A stretch of DNA of 44,008 nucleotides. Source: Candidatus Bariatricus faecipullorum. Lineage in GTDB: Bacteria > Bacillota > Clostridia > Lachnospirales > Lachnospiraceae. Location of the stretch: NCBI GenBank assembly GCA_019118525.1, contig DWYV01000003.1, positions 1 to 44,008 on the forward strand. The letters run 5' to 3'. The stretch's first letter is position 1, and each line of letters opens with the position of its first letter. The notes below the pieces were generated by a model. That model did no database searches. It was not told the origin of the DNA and was given only the letters and a program-made list of their open reading frames with translations. Below are positions 16,153 through 23,271 of the stretch, piece after piece. A program made the position numbers and the translations under genes.

Positions 16153-17382
16153 ATGGAAGAACAGCATTCGAACAGACATTTTTGGAAGGGGGCGCTTGCG
16201 GGCGCCCTCGCTATGTTTCTTGTTACCGTGGGGGCCCTTGGCTGGATGCAGTTCCGGGGCGTGAATTTTACAGAGCGTCTTTTCGGGGCAGGCGTCCAGG
16301 CCGACGCCGGGACAGAACAGAAGCTTCAGACACTGAAAAATCTGATTGACGAAGAATATCTCTATTCCGATGAAGTGGAGGAGGACACCCTGCGGGAAGG
16401 CATTTATACCGGATACATCAATGCGCTGGGCGACCCGTATTCCGTGTACTATGACGAAGAGGAGACACAGAGCCTGATGGAGTCCACTTCCGGAGAGTAT
16501 TCCGGCATCGGGGTAGTTATGTCCCAGAACCTGGAGACCGGTATTACCACGGCGGCCCAGGTATATGAAAATTCCCCGGCAAAGGAAGCCGGCATGGAAG
16601 CGGGGGATATTATTTACCAGGTGGACGGCGAGGACGTCACCACCCTGGATATTTCCGAGATAGCCCAGAGAGTGCGTGGAACAGAAGGGACGACCGTGGA
16701 AATCACGGTTCTTCGGGGAGAGGAAAACGAAGAGGTCTCCTTTACCATTGAAAGACGTCAGGTGGAAGTGACCACGGTGGAATCGGAAATGCTGGAAAAC
16801 CAGACCGGATACATCCGGATTACGGAATTTGACGAGGTGACGTATGACCAGTTTACAGCGGCCTTTGAAAATCTGGAGGCGGAAGGCATGCAGGGCCTCA
16901 TTGTGGACCTGCGGGACAATCCGGGAGGGAATCTGCTGACGGTATCGCAGATTCTGGACCGGCTTCTTCCGGAAGGCGTGATTGTGTACACGGAAGATAA
17001 AAACGGAGAGCGGGAGTACCTGACTTCGGACGAGGAAAACAAGTATGAAAATCCGGTGGCGGTTCTGGTTAATGGAAACAGCGCCAGTGCTTCCGAGATT
17101 TTCGCCGGAGCCATCCAGGATTATGAGCTGGGGCCCATTGTGGGAACCACGACCTATGGAAAAGGTGTCGTGCAGAGAATTATAGATCTGGGAGACGGCA
17201 CCTGCGTAAAACTGACGGTTTCGGAGTATTTCACTCCCAATGGCCGGAGCATCAATGGCGAGGGGATTACGCCGGATGTGGAGGCGGAGCTTCAGGAAAA
17301 CGAAGAAAATCCGGAGGCTGACAGCCAGCTTGATACGGCTCTTTCCGAACTGGAAAAGCGGTATCAGCAGAACGCACAGTAG
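16153..17382 (+). CDS. S41 C-terminal processing peptidase (CtpA-like)
   Basis: The 409-residue protein has an N-terminal membrane helix (about 15-38), a PDZ domain (about 115-200) and an S41 peptidase domain with the serine segment NGNSASASEIFAG and the lysine segment TYGKGVVQ, the usual Ser/Lys pair. It is anchored outside the membrane and cuts C-terminal tails of envelope proteins. The start ATG at 16153 has AAAGGA six bases before it; the upstream GTG at 16138 does not. As the last gene after ftsE, ftsX and the M23 gene it could process the hydrolase or another division protein; that is an inference. Confidence 0.94.
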   Translation: MEEQHSNRHFWKGALAGALAMFLVTVGALGWMQFRGVNFTERLFGAGVQADAGTEQKLQTLKNLIDEEYLYSDEVEEDTLREGIYTGYINALGDPYSVYYDEEETQSLMESTSGEYSGIGVVMSQNLETGITTAAQVYENSPAKEAGMEAGDIIYQVDGEDVTTLDISEIAQRVRGTEGTTVEITVLRGEENEEVSFTIERRQVEVTTVESEMLENQTGYIRITEFDEVTYDQFTAAFENLEAEGMQGLIVDLRDNPGGNLLTVSQILDRLLPEGVIVYTEDKNGEREYLTSDEENKYENPVAVLVNGNSASASEIFAGAIQDYELGPIVGTTTYGKGVVQRIIDLGDGTCVKLTVSEYFTPNGRSINGEGITPDVEAELQENEENPEADSQLDTALSELEKRYQQNAQ

Positions 17383-17399
17383 GAGATAACGTACCCGAA

Positions 17400-17428
17400 G
17401 GGAATGTCGGTTAGACATTCCCTTTTTT
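17400..17428 (+). terminator. Intrinsic terminator after the ftsEX cluster
   Basis: A perfect 9-bp stem GGGAATGTC/GACATTCCC (17400-17408 and 17414-17422) with a GGTTA loop is followed by six T residues. It separates the ftsEX cluster from pyrF. Confidence 0.92.
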
Positions 17429-17441
17429 ACGGGTCTATGAT
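17412..17441 (+). promoter_or_regulatory. Possible pyrF promoter overlapping the terminator
   Basis: TAGACA (17412-17417), an 18-bp spacer and TATGAT (17436-17441) give five of six matches in each box. The -35 box would lie in the terminator's right arm. It is the only reasonable promoter seen before pyrF and remains tentative. Confidence 0.35.
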
Positions 17442-17489
17442 AGAATAACGAATAGAAGATTTGAAAAAACATATCTGGAGGAAGAACGT

Positions 17490-18419
17490 ATGATTAACAG
17501 ACTGGTGGAAAATATCAGAAAGACCGGTGCGCCAATTGTGGTGGGACTGGACCCCATGCTGGGCTATGTGCCGGAGCAGGTGAAGAAAAAAGCGTTTGAA
17601 GAATACGGAGAGACGCTGGAGGGAGCCGCAGAGGCCATCTGGCAGTTTAACAGAGAGATTGTGGACAAAACCTGGGATCTGATTCCGGCGGTAAAGCCGC
17701 AGATTGCCATGTACGAGCAGTTCGGCATCCCGGGACTGCAGGCCTTTCAGAAGACGGTGGACTACTGTAAGGAAAAGGGCCTGGTGGTTATCGGAGATAT
17801 TAAGAGAGGTGACATTGGCTCCACATCTGCTGCCTACGCCGTGGGACATCTGGGAAAGGTTCAGGTGGGCAGCAAAACTTATGCGCCTTTTGACGAGGAT
17901 TTCGCAACAGTGAACCCCTATCTGGGTTCCGACGGCGTAAAGCCTTTTATCGAAGTGTGCAAAGAGGAGAAAAAGGGACTGTTTATTCTGGTGAAGACGT
18001 CCAATCCGTCCAGCGGCGAATTCCAGGACCGGCTGATTGACGGACGGCCTTTATATGAACTGGTAGGAGAAAAGGTGGCCCAGTGGGGCGAAGACCACAT
18101 GGGAGAGGAGTACAGCTACATCGGCGCCGTTGTGGGAGCGACCTACCCGGAGATGGGAAAAGTCCTGCGGAAAATTATGCCGAAGGCGTACATCCTGGTG
18201 CCGGGCTACGGGGCACAGGGTGGAAAAGGAAAGGACCTGGTGCATTTCTTCAATGAAGACGGACTGGGCGCCATTGTCAATTCTTCCCGGGGCATTATTG
18301 CCGCCTATAAGCAGGAGGCCTACGCTTCCTACGGGGAGGAACATTTCGGAGAAGCCGCAAGAGCGGCAGTGGAAGCCATGAAACTGGACATCAGCCAGGC
18401 TCTGGAAGCAGGACTATAG
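17490..18419 (+). CDS. pyrF: PyrF, orotidine-5'-phosphate decarboxylase
   Basis: The 309-residue enzyme decarboxylates OMP to UMP, the last step of UMP synthesis. It is the longer subfamily with the active-site segment GDIKRGDIGSTSAAYA (Asp/Lys/Asp), the early VVGLDPMLGYVP, and a PGYGAQGGKGKD phosphate-binding loop. CTGGAGGAAG precedes the ATG. It begins the pyrF-pyrK-pyrD run, 19 bases before pyrK. No PyrR-type attenuator was recognised in the short leader. Confidence 0.96.
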   Translation: MINRLVENIRKTGAPIVVGLDPMLGYVPEQVKKKAFEEYGETLEGAAEAIWQFNREIVDKTWDLIPAVKPQIAMYEQFGIPGLQAFQKTVDYCKEKGLVVIGDIKRGDIGSTSAAYAVGHLGKVQVGSKTYAPFDEDFATVNPYLGSDGVKPFIEVCKEEKKGLFILVKTSNPSSGEFQDRLIDGRPLYELVGEKVAQWGEDHMGEEYSYIGAVVGATYPEMGKVLRKIMPKAYILVPGYGAQGGKGKDLVHFFNEDGLGAIVNSSRGIIAAYKQEAYASYGEEHFGEAARAAVEAMKLDISQALEAGL

Positions 18420-18438
18420 AAAGGCAAGGCGTCAGAAT

Positions 18439-19221
18439 ATGGCAGAGCGGAAAAAAGAAACAGCAAAAATCGTAAGTCAGGAGGAACTCGCTCCCGGGAT
18501 ATTCAGTATGTGGATAGAGACCGAAGCGGCAGAAAGTGCCCGCCCGGGCCAGTTTCTCTCTCTGTATACAGAAGACAGCAGCAAACTTCTGCCCCGGCCC
18601 ATCAGTATCTGTGAGATAGACCGGGAAGGCGGGAAACTGCGGCTGGTGTACCGGGTGACCGGAGCAAACACCGGAACAGAAGAATTTTCCGGAAAACAGG
18701 CGGGAGATACCATTGCCCTTATCGGCCCTCTGGGGAACGGGTTTCCCCTGGAAGCGGCCGAAGGGAAGCGGGCGCTCCTGCTGGGAGGCGGTATCGGCGT
18801 GCCTCCCATTCTGGAACTGGCAAAGAGTCTGAAGGGAGACAAAGTGACGGTGGCAGGCTACCGGGACAGCGCCACGTTTCTGGCGAAAGAGTTTGAGGCC
18901 GCCGGCAGGTTCCTGGTTTCCACCGAGGACGGGAGCCTGGGGACGAAAGGAAACGTGCTGGACGCAGTGCGGGAGCAGAATATTACTGCGGACGTGGTAT
19001 ATGCCTGCGGGCCCACACCCATGCTTCGTGCGGTGAAAGACTGGGCGGCCGGAGAGGGTATTCCCTGCTATATTTCCCTGGAGGAACGGATGGCCTGCGG
19101 TATCGGGGCCTGCCTGGCCTGTGTGTGCCGGACAAAAGAGAAGGACGGCCACAGCAATGTGAATAATAAGCGTATCTGCAAAGACGGGCCGGTCTTTCTG
19201 GCAACGGAGGTGGAAATCTGA
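18439..19221 (+). CDS. pyrK: PyrK, dihydroorotate dehydrogenase electron-transfer subunit
   Basis: The 260-residue FAD and 2Fe-2S protein passes electrons from dihydroorotate oxidation in PyrD to NAD. It has a flavin-binding barrel with LPRPISICEID, an NAD-binding region with LLGGGIGVPPILELA and YACGPTPML, and a C-terminal cysteine motif MACGIGACLACVCR plus a final Cys in RICKDGP for the 2Fe-2S cluster. The stop and the pyrD start share a base (TGATG), so the subunits are translated together. Confidence 0.96.
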   Translation: MAERKKETAKIVSQEELAPGIFSMWIETEAAESARPGQFLSLYTEDSSKLLPRPISICEIDREGGKLRLVYRVTGANTGTEEFSGKQAGDTIALIGPLGNGFPLEAAEGKRALLLGGGIGVPPILELAKSLKGDKVTVAGYRDSATFLAKEFEAAGRFLVSTEDGSLGTKGNVLDAVREQNITADVVYACGPTPMLRAVKDWAAGEGIPCYISLEERMACGIGACLACVCRTKEKDGHSNVNNKRICKDGPVFLATEVEI

Positions 19222-20123
19222 TGAATACGAAAGTGACAGTTGCAGGAGTAGAGTGGAAGAATCCGGTTACCGTGGCCTCCGGGACGTTCGGCTCCGGAGA
19301 AGAATTCAGTGAATTTGTTGATTTGAACCGTCTGGGCGCGGTGACCACCAAGGGCGTGGCAAATATCCCCTGGGAAGGAAATCCCACTCCCCGGGTGGCA
19401 GAGACCTGGGGTGGCATGATGAATGCCGTAGGGCTTCAGAATCCGGGAATCGATGTGTTCTGTAAAAGGGACATTCCCTTTCTGCGGAAGTACGATACGA
19501 AAATCATTGTAAATGTGTGCGGAAAATCCGCTGAGGACTACTGTGAAGTAGTGGAGCGTCTGGCGGAAGAGGATGTGGACATGCTGGAAATCAACATTTC
19601 CTGCCCCAACGTCAAGGAAGGCGGGATTGCTTTCGGCCAGAATCCGAAATCCGCAGAGGACATCACGAAAGCCGTGAAAAAGTATGCCAGACAGCCGGTG
19701 ATTATGAAACTCAGTCCCAATGTGACAGACATCGCGGAGATGGCCCGGGCCGTGGAAGCAGGGGGTGCGGACGCGGTATCCCTGATTAACACGCTGACCG
19801 GCATGAAGATTGACGTGCACAAAAGACAGTTTGTCCTGGCCAATCAGACCGGCGGGGTATCCGGTCCGGCCATTCATCCCATTGCCGTGCGCATGGTATA
19901 CCAGGCGGCTCACGCCGTAAAAGTACCGGTTATCGGCATGGGTGGCATCGCCTCGGCAGAGGATGCCATTGAGATGATTCTGGCAGGAGCCACGGCAGTG
20001 TCGGTGGGAACCATGAATTTTATCAATCCGTCCATCACCGTGGAGATTATCGAAGGAATCGAAGCATATATGAACCAGTACAGATTTGAAACCGTGGAGG
20101 AAATGCGGGGAGCCGTAGAATAG
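19221..20123 (+). CDS. pyrD: PyrD type 1B, dihydroorotate dehydrogenase catalytic subunit
   Basis: The 300-residue FMN barrel enzyme oxidises dihydroorotate to orotate together with PyrK. The family's NISCPNVKEGG segment carries the catalytic Cys, and NPVTVASGTFGSG and the late GMGGIASAEDA phosphate loop are present. The pairing with pyrK identifies the NAD-linked 1B class. In many relatives pyrE follows directly; here an aldo/keto reductase and a minus-strand sigma-factor module intervene. Confidence 0.96.
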   Translation: MNTKVTVAGVEWKNPVTVASGTFGSGEEFSEFVDLNRLGAVTTKGVANIPWEGNPTPRVAETWGGMMNAVGLQNPGIDVFCKRDIPFLRKYDTKIIVNVCGKSAEDYCEVVERLAEEDVDMLEINISCPNVKEGGIAFGQNPKSAEDITKAVKKYARQPVIMKLSPNVTDIAEMARAVEAGGADAVSLINTLTGMKIDVHKRQFVLANQTGGVSGPAIHPIAVRMVYQAAHAVKVPVIGMGGIASAEDAIEMILAGATAVSVGTMNFINPSITVEIIEGIEAYMNQYRFETVEEMRGAVE

Positions 20124-20148
20124 ACAGACAGAATAAGGAGGATGGAAA

Positions 20149-21267
20149 ATGAAACTGGAAACAGAGAAAATGCCAAAGCTGGGATTTGGCCTGATGCGTC
20201 TGCCGAAAAAGGGGGAAGAGGTGGACCTGGATGCGGTAAAGAAGATGGTGGACACCTGCATGGAAGGCGGCATGAACTATTTTGACACGGCCTATGTGTA
20301 CCACAGCGGAAAATCCGAGGGAATCGCAAAAGAAGTGCTGGTATCCCGCTATCCCCGGGAGAACTTCTATCTTGCCACCAAGCTTCCGGCATGGGAGCTG
20401 AAAGGCCCCGAAGACCGGGACCGGATATTCCGGGAGCAGCTTACGCGGTGCGGCGTGGAGTATTTTGACTTCTATCTGCTGCACAGTGTGGAAGATGAAG
20501 AAAACTATGAGATTTACGAGAAATATGACTGCTTCCGCTGGACACTGGAAAAGAAAAAAGCCGGACAGATCCGGCACTTTGGGTTTTCCTTTCACGGAAC
20601 GCCCGGCCTGCTGGAGCAGATTCTGGACAAATATCCGGAGGTGGAGTTCGTTCAGATTCAGTTAAACTATATGGACTGGGACAATCCCAAAGTACAGTCC
20701 GGAAAGCTGTATGAAATCCTTCATAAGAGGGGAATTCCGATAATCGTCATGGAGCCGGTGAAGGGCGGAAACCTTGCCAGCCTGCCGCCGGAGGCAGACG
20801 GGCTTCTCAAAGCAGAGCACCCGGACGCTTCCTCTGCTTCCTGGGCTCTGCGCTTCGCAGCGTCCCTGGACGGCGTTATGACCGTGTTAAGCGGAATGTC
20901 CACCCAGGAACAGATGGAAGACAACCTGCATACCTTCGGTCAGTTTGAACCGCTGACGGAAAAAGAAAAAGAAGTTCTGCAGGCTGTGGTAAAGAAGATG
21001 AATGAGATTCCCCAGGTTCCCTGCACGGCCTGCGGCTACTGCCTGGACGGCTGTCCGAAGTCTATCCGGATCCCGGACATTTTCCGGGCGCTGAACTCCC
21101 GGAGACTGTATCCGGACAGTCCCGGCGCAAAGAATCAGTATGACGCGCTGATAAAAGAGGGATCCGGAAAGGCCGGCGACTGTATCGAATGTAAGCAGTG
21201 CGAGGGCGTCTGTCCCCAGCACCTTTCCATTACCGAATATCTGAAAGAAGCGGCGGAAACGCTGTAG
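20149..21267 (+). CDS. Aldo/keto reductase with C-terminal 4Fe-4S domain
   Basis: The 372-residue protein has an N-terminal aldo/keto reductase barrel (about 1-270). The catalytic Asp/Tyr/Lys/His set is visible in FDTAYVYHSG, LATKLP and FYLLHSV. A C-terminal ferredoxin-like domain holds two 4Fe-4S motifs, CTACGYCLDGCP and CIECKQCEGVCP. Such fused enzymes are common in anaerobic Clostridia; substrates are mostly unknown. AATAAGGAGGATGGAAA precedes the ATG, 25 bases after pyrD, so it is probably read through from the pyrimidine operon. A link to pyrimidine metabolism is not established. Confidence 0.93.
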   Translation: MKLETEKMPKLGFGLMRLPKKGEEVDLDAVKKMVDTCMEGGMNYFDTAYVYHSGKSEGIAKEVLVSRYPRENFYLATKLPAWELKGPEDRDRIFREQLTRCGVEYFDFYLLHSVEDEENYEIYEKYDCFRWTLEKKKAGQIRHFGFSFHGTPGLLEQILDKYPEVEFVQIQLNYMDWDNPKVQSGKLYEILHKRGIPIIVMEPVKGGNLASLPPEADGLLKAEHPDASSASWALRFAASLDGVMTVLSGMSTQEQMEDNLHTFGQFEPLTEKEKEVLQAVVKKMNEIPQVPCTACGYCLDGCPKSIRIPDIFRALNSRRLYPDSPGAKNQYDALIKEGSGKAGDCIECKQCEGVCPQHLSITEYLKEAAETL

Positions 21268-21276
21268 AGAATGCCC

Positions 21277-21332
21277 GGGGACGGGTATGGGCCGGCCCGT
21301 ACCCGTCCCCGACTACAACTCTGGCACTATTC
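21277..21332 (+). repeat. Palindromic repeat, copy 2, with one-sided flank
   Basis: A 34-bp palindrome (21277-21310), arms starting GGGGACGGGTA and centred on GGCC|GGCC, has one arm mismatch. It is followed by the conserved flank GACTACAA and, further on, GCACTATTC. The flank covers the stop codon and last Glu codon of the minus-strand anti-sigma gene. It lies between two convergent genes but has no T tract. Confidence 0.85.
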
Positions 21333-22130
21333 AGACGATTCATCCCATCCATGGTGGCCATGTTCTCCGTTCTCTTCGCCATGATGTCCGCTTCCCCCAT
21401 CTTCTTCGGTCTCTTCTTCCGATTCCGATTCCGCACCGGTATCCGTATCTGTATCCGTCTGCCCGCCCAGGGACTGGATAAGCTCCCGGATTTCCCGCAT
21501 GGTCATATCCTGCACGTCTTCGACCGTGATATCCGGGTCCAGGGCCTGCAGTTCCAGAAAAGCCCGGTACTTTCCGAAGGAGAGTCCGGCGTCGTGGGCC
21601 TCGGTAACCTCCTCCTGGGTGGCGGTGCCGCAGTGGGAATTGGCGTGATGGGCCGTTGCGGTTTCCATGGAAGCGAGAATCTGTCCGCACTGCCCGTCGT
21701 CCGACCCGGCCACAGTGACTTCCAGAAACGCGTCGGAATTCAGCAGTTCGGAAATCTGACTGCTTGCCAGCACCTGCTCCACGGCGTCTTCGTAGTTCAG
21801 AAAACGGACGTGCAGAGAATCCGCCAGTTCCTGACCGTCGGCGTTGTATCCGGTGACAGACAGCACCCGGTCAAACCGGTTGATGTGAAGCTCCAGGGAA
21901 GGATTGACGTCCACGCTGATAGTAGCTGTCGTGGTAAAAAACAGCGAAAGGGAGACGGCGCTGACCGCCAGAAACAGAAAGCTGGCGGCCATGGCCAGCA
22001 CATAGCGGTAGCGGCGGCGCCTGGTCCTTTCTTCCTTCTGCCGCTGGGCCTCCAGGTATTCCCGGGTCTGGCTGATTAACTTTTCTTCTGCATGAATCTG
22101 GTCAAATGCATCTTTTATTCTTTTATTCAT
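21327..22130 (-). CDS. Membrane anti-sigma factor with RsgI-like extracytoplasmic domain
   Basis: The 267-residue protein has a basic cytoplasmic N-terminus (1-43) expected to bind the sigma factor, one membrane helix (about 44-65), and an outer region starting TISVDVNPSLELHINRFDRV. That outer sequence matches the RsgI extracytoplasmic domain, in which self-cleavage occurs between Asn and Pro; here that pair is Asn76-Pro77. The tail is very acidic and then His-rich (HHGEENGEHGHHG). The start at 22130 overlaps the sigma gene by 8 bases and is preferred to an upstream ATG inside it. RsgI proteins normally partner SigI; here the partner is an ECF sigma factor. Confidence 0.85.
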   Translation of the reverse strand: MNKRIKDAFDQIHAEEKLISQTREYLEAQRQKEERTRRRRYRYVLAMAASFLFLAVSAVSLSLFFTTTATISVDVNPSLELHINRFDRVLSVTGYNADGQELADSLHVRFLNYEDAVEQVLASSQISELLNSDAFLEVTVAGSDDGQCGQILASMETATAHHANSHCGTATQEEVTEAHDAGLSFGKYRAFLELQALDPDITVEDVQDMTMREIRELIQSLGGQTDTDTDTGAESESEEETEEDGGSGHHGEENGEHGHHGWDESSE

Positions 22131-22605
22131 AGCCGTCTTCTCCCAGTTTTTCTTTAAGAAGCTCTCTGGCCCGGGCCAGAAGCGTGTATACCGTGTTCGT
22201 CTTTTTCCCCAGAATCCGGCCAATCTCCGGCGCCGTATAGCCTTCGTAGTAATGCAGGTATACCGCGTCTTTATATTTGGCCGGCAGGGACAGAACCGCT
22301 TCCAGTACCTCCCGGTTATCCGGAATCAGGGAGGCGGGAAGCTCCGCCAGAGTGTCCAGAGGGACCGTGCGGCTGCGGAAAAAACTTTTTATCAGATCCC
22401 GGCAGGCATTTACGGTGACCCGGATAAGCCACGCTTTTTCATGCTCCCTGCTTTCAAAGACTACAGAACTGGTTGCATATTTCAGAAATACCGTCTGAAA
22501 GATGTCTTCCGTATCGGCATAATTTTTCAGATGTATCATACAGAGACGGCGTACCATGTCCGCATAGTTTTCGATAGCCCGGTTTACCTCTGATTCGCTC
22601 CGCAT
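22123..22605 (-). CDS. ECF-type RNA polymerase sigma factor
   Basis: The 160-residue protein has only sigma regions 2 and 4, as in extracytoplasmic-function sigma factors. Region 2 (about 10-75) includes DTEDIFQTVFLKYA and HEKAWLIRVTVNACRD; region 4 (about 105-155) includes the helix-turn-helix YTAPEIGRILGKKTNTVYTLLARARE. It directs RNA polymerase to its own regulon when the anti-sigma factor encoded next releases it. It is 38 bases downstream of the secreted-protein gene, probably in one transcript started near 23012. Confidence 0.93.
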   Translation of the reverse strand: MRSESEVNRAIENYADMVRRLCMIHLKNYADTEDIFQTVFLKYATSSVVFESREHEKAWLIRVTVNACRDLIKSFFRSRTVPLDTLAELPASLIPDNREVLEAVLSLPAKYKDAVYLHYYEGYTAPEIGRILGKKTNTVYTLLARARELLKEKLGEDGYE

Positions 22606-22643
22606 ATTTCCCCGCTCCTGTTACCTTGTTCCCTGTTTCTCCC

Positions 22644-22979
22644 TTAGTGACAGCCATGTCCGTTCCGGTGATGGCCGGTGTTTCCTGCAAATCCGGTTCC
22701 GTTTGGACAGTTCGTCCTGGTTCCCCGGCAGTCGTCGCTGCCATGGTAATCGCAGATGCCGTCTCCGTCTTCGTCCTGGTACTGACATACGCCGTCTCCG
22801 TTTTCATCCTGATACTGGCAGACGGTGTCCCGGCAGAGATTCTGAGCGCAGTAGACGCCGACCCTGCCGTTTGCTGTACTTTCTGTATGGTGCCACCCGT
22901 TTCCGGCAGCCATAACTCCTGTGGTTCCTGCGGCGGCCACAAGGATGGCCGTCAGAATTCCGATTCCTGTTTTTTTCAT
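22644..22979 (-). CDS. Secreted Cys/His-rich protein with EF-hand-like loops
   Basis: The 111-residue product is a predicted secreted protein of unknown function. The start at 22979 has AAGGAGGAAATCAG upstream; an ATG twelve codons earlier is less likely. A signal peptide (1-25) ends near VMAAG. The mature part has eight Cys (44, 49, 54, 65, 76, 84, 91, 110), seven His, and two adjacent repeats of the form QDEnGDGvCqY. Residues 58-69 fit a 12-residue EF-hand loop at positions 1, 3, 5, 6 and 12. The C-terminus is GHHRNGHGCH. Metal binding, calcium or a transition metal, is inferred. It heads the sigma/anti-sigma operon, so it may be its sensor or main output. Confidence 0.78.
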   Translation of the reverse strand: MKKTGIGILTAILVAAAGTTGVMAAGNGWHHTESTANGRVGVYCAQNLCRDTVCQYQDENGDGVCQYQDEDGDGICDYHGSDDCRGTRTNCPNGTGFAGNTGHHRNGHGCH

Positions 22980-23019
22980 ATCTGATTTCCTCCTTTTTGT
23001 TTTTTCCTTTTTCACCTGT

Positions 23020-23048
23020 AATACGATGCAAAGGAGGAAATCCTTTCA
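23020..23048 (-). promoter_or_regulatory. Candidate ECF-type promoter of the sigma-factor operon
   Basis: On the minus strand, TGAAAG (23048-23043) is separated by 17 bases from CGTATT (23025-23020). This resembles SigW/SigM-class ECF promoters (TGAAAC, about 16 bases, CGTA or CGTC). It would start transcription about 33 bases before the secreted-protein gene and let the sigma factor drive its own operon. A palindrome AAAGGA/TCCTTT overlaps the spacer. Confidence 0.45.
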
Positions 23049-23184
23049 AAAAAATGATTTAAAAATGACTTTGAACTGTACGAATCTGCTATGCCTATGA
23101 TAGCATGAGGAAAGCAGATTGCGCAAACCGGGATGTGAAGCCGTCTGCGGCGAAGGATTTGATTTCCCAGCCCAAATTCGTGAA

Positions 23185-23213
23185 TTGAAAAACCATGCCA
23201 TGTATGTTAGAAT
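23185..23213 (+). promoter_or_regulatory. pyrE promoter
   Basis: TTGAAA (23185-23190), a 17-bp spacer and TAGAAT (23208-23213) form a good vegetative promoter, 58 bases before pyrE. The leader holds a small GGGGC/GCCCC hairpin (23236-23249) without a T tract, so no attenuator is claimed. Confidence 0.7.
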
Positions 23214-23271
23214 TGAAAGGAGTTTAAGGATACCGGGGGCGCATGCCCCATAAACACAGGAGGATAGAAAG

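Noticed and set aside
21277..21310. Palindrome between convergent genes as a bidirectional terminator
   Set aside because: There is no T tract on either side, and the same element occurs in the valS leader where termination would block expression. A repeat element explains it better, though it may still stabilise 3' ends.
21198..22079. Plus-strand frame of 293 codons across the end of the aldo/keto reductase and the anti-sigma gene
   Set aside because: It reads antisense through a clear anti-sigma gene and through the palindromic repeat. The product has no recognisable features.
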